Notes under the pieces: generated by a model | Told to the model about the DNA's origin: nothing | The model's database searches: none | Seen by the model: the letters and a program-made list of their open reading frames with translations, nothing else | Source: CAYREE01 sp964423225 | Lineage (GTDB): Archaea > Altiarchaeota > Altiarchaeia > IMC4 > SCGC-AAA252-I15 | Direction of reading: 5' to 3' | Length of the DNA: 29,614 nt | NCBI GenBank assembly: GCA_964423225.1 | Contig: CAYREE010000010.1 | Coordinates: 1 to 29,614 of the forward strand | Position numbers and translations under genes: made by a program | Part shown: piece after piece, positions 28,348 to 29,614 of the stretch | Numbering within the stretch: the first letter of the stretch is position 1 | Layout: each line of letters starts with the position of its first letter

Positions 28348-29614
28348 TTATATGCAGACTCCTTGCTTGCATTTGTCTGGGCATTTTTTGACTTTGTATA
28401 CTGCTTTGTTGTAGGGGTTGCAGAATGCTTCCCGGATCTTTTTTCGTCCCTTGCATTTGTCGTTTCTGGTTCGGAATTCGTCTGTTGCACTTCCAAAGAC
28501 ATCGTAGACTTTTCCTCCGTCTGTGTCTACGCAGGATCCTTGGTCTACGCATACTCCGCTATCGCATTTACCACCGCATTTATGCGTCTTATACTTTGAC
28601 TTCTTTTTCTTGCAGAATGCTTCTTTGAGTCTTATCCGTCCTTTGCACATATCGTCTTTTATCCCGTTTACACCTGTTGCTGTACCGAAGACATCCCATT
28701 TCTTGCCTCCATCCGTATCCGTGCACTTATTCACCGGAAGGGTTGTCTGCGTCGTCTGGGTTGTTGGTGTGGTATCATCAACTTCTGCATATTGCATGGA
28801 AGATAAATACATATAACATGTACCTCTTTTAATCTTGTAAAAACCGCTTTCACCCCAACTGGTACCCCAACTATTCTTGGCAATCCAATAGTCTGTACCG
28901 CTGTCGCTACTCCAACCTATTATAACTGTTGCATGTGAAAGCCCCCCTGTGTCACATTCGTATATTCCTCCAGTATATGCGCTAAATGAAGGAGGCACCG
29001 AATGGGCCATTACGACAGGCCCGTAGTTATACACAGCGTTTTTAATATCATCTTCATTTGGGGGCGCGCTTAGAGAGTAGCCTTCCTTGATCTTCAGTAA
29101 TATCGCAGGATTACTGCATTTTGCATTGCAATCAAATGAACTAACATAGGGGAAACATGCTTCATCAACTACGCCCATATTCTTTAGCCAAGAGTCGTAC
29201 TGGCCTGTTCCAACGAATAAGCCTTCGGGCCATGCTCCAGCACATCCGCTTCCGCCTGGCCAACATGTTACGAGGTCTTGCTCTGATAAGTCTAATACTG
29301 TACCATCCAAATATTTACTCGAGCCCTCTACAGCGGCAAGGGCTGCATGAGCCCAGCAGCTTCCACAGTATCCCTGGTCTCTTATCGGTGTGACGCCGTT
29401 GTTGTTTCTTAAGTCAAAGCTGGCTGGAAGAGCAGATGGCGGTGTAATGATATTTGGAGTTGATGTAGGACTAATTGATGGTTGCGGACCTTTCACACCT
29501 GCTAGTTTGTCTCTTTCAGAGTCTGGGAGTAGGAATTTGTCTGTGTATCCGACCGTGTATTGTAGTCCGTTATCCTGGATGTGTTTTAGGATGTTATCCA
29601 TCTCCTGGACTCTC
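28348..29614 (-). CDS. Papain-family (C1A) cysteine protease with two Cys-rich modules, 5' end outside window
   Basis: This is a paralogue of the previous protease, cut by the window edge: codons for RVQE upstream of ATG 29601 continue the match to the relative's RVKRVDEM segment, so the true start and signal peptide lie beyond 29614. Numbering from that internal Met, the active site has Gln76, Cys82 (GYCGSCWAH), His223 (LSHATVIIGW) and Asn243 (KNSWGTSWGE). A Thr/Gln linker (TTPTTQTTQTT) follows, then two complete modules starting CTDTDGGKKWDVFG and CVDTDGGKVYDVFG. The tandem arrangement suggests duplication. Confidence 0.92.
   Translation of the reverse strand, partial: RVQEMDNILKHIQDNGLQYTVGYTDKFLLPDSERDKLAGVKGPQPSISPTSTPNIITPPSALPASFDLRNNNGVTPIRDQGYCGSCWAHAALAAVEGSSKYLDGTVLDLSEQDLVTCWPGGSGCAGAWPEGLFVGTGQYDSWLKNMGVVDEACFPYVSSFDCNAKCSNPAILLKIKEGYSLSAPPNEDDIKNAVYNYGPVVMAHSVPPSFSAYTGGIYECDTGGLSHATVIIGWSSDSGTDYWIAKNSWGTSWGESGFYKIKRGTCYMYLSSMQYAEVDDTTPTTQTTQTTLPVNKCTDTDGGKKWDVFGTATGVNGIKDDMCKGRIRLKEAFCKKKKSKYKTHKCGGKCDSGVCVDQGSCVDTDGGKVYDVFGSATDEFRTRNDKCKGRKKIREAFCNPYNKAVYKVKKCPDKCKQGVCI

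Overview
The window is archaeal chromosome. It opens in a ribosomal-protein/elongation-factor cluster in archaeal style: S4e, aIF1 and RNase P protein Rnp1 lie among uS19 to uS14, followed by uS7, EF-2, EF-1A and uS10. It also carries pelota, a Dph6-type diphthine-ammonia ligase, a UbiA-type archaeal lipid prenyltransferase, TATA-type promoters and Shine-Dalgarno sites of the GAGGTGA type. Threonine-rich linkers joined to small six-cysteine modules on secreted proteins recall DPANN genomes such as Aenigmarchaeota. The phylum is an inference, not shown by the sequence. A run of 10 N at 21861-21870 marks a draft assembly.

Layout. Positions 8-9702 (+) hold the translation cluster: S19, L22, S3, L29, aIF1, Rnp1, S17, L14, L24, S4e, L5, S14, S7, EF-2, EF-1A, S10. 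tRNA-Glu(TTC) follows at 9836. From 9933 to 13211 come small genes (a lipoprotein, unknown proteins, a zinc-finger protein, a two-helix membrane protein), Dph6, a GNAT acetyltransferase and a 33-residue microprotein. Pelota (13274) and a zinc-ribbon protein converge at 14335. Positions 14885-16833 are an ammonium operon: Amt, a GlnK-type PII protein and a small Cys-rich protein, closed by a hairpin terminator. A membrane-anchored Thr-rich six-Cys protein follows. Positions 17535-18451 look like a small element inserted at the 3' end of tRNA-Thr(GGT); it carries a DUF3800 gene and a candidate structured RNA. The UbiA-type enzyme and an IscU-HhH fusion (minus strand) come next.

The most interesting region is about 20.1-25.3 kb. 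On the minus strand two tiny genes encode peptides of 49 and 52 residues with the same 25-residue N-terminus ending GGC and different three-Cys C-terminal parts. Directly downstream are an HPr-kinase-like ATPase, a PqqD-type peptide-recognition protein and a radical SAM/SPASM enzyme in a tightly packed operon. This reads as an archaeal RiPP (ribosomally made, modified peptide) locus. Convergent to it on the plus strand are a membrane-anchored winged-helix protein and a fusion of an S26-type peptidase domain with one probable and one clear GNAT domain. These are candidates for regulation, leader removal and acylation.

The end of the window holds a gene-poor stretch with strong hairpins (25208-25778), a lamin-tail-domain protein, and two tandem secreted papain-family proteases (minus strand) with Thr-rich linkers and paired six-Cys modules. 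The last one runs off the window edge.
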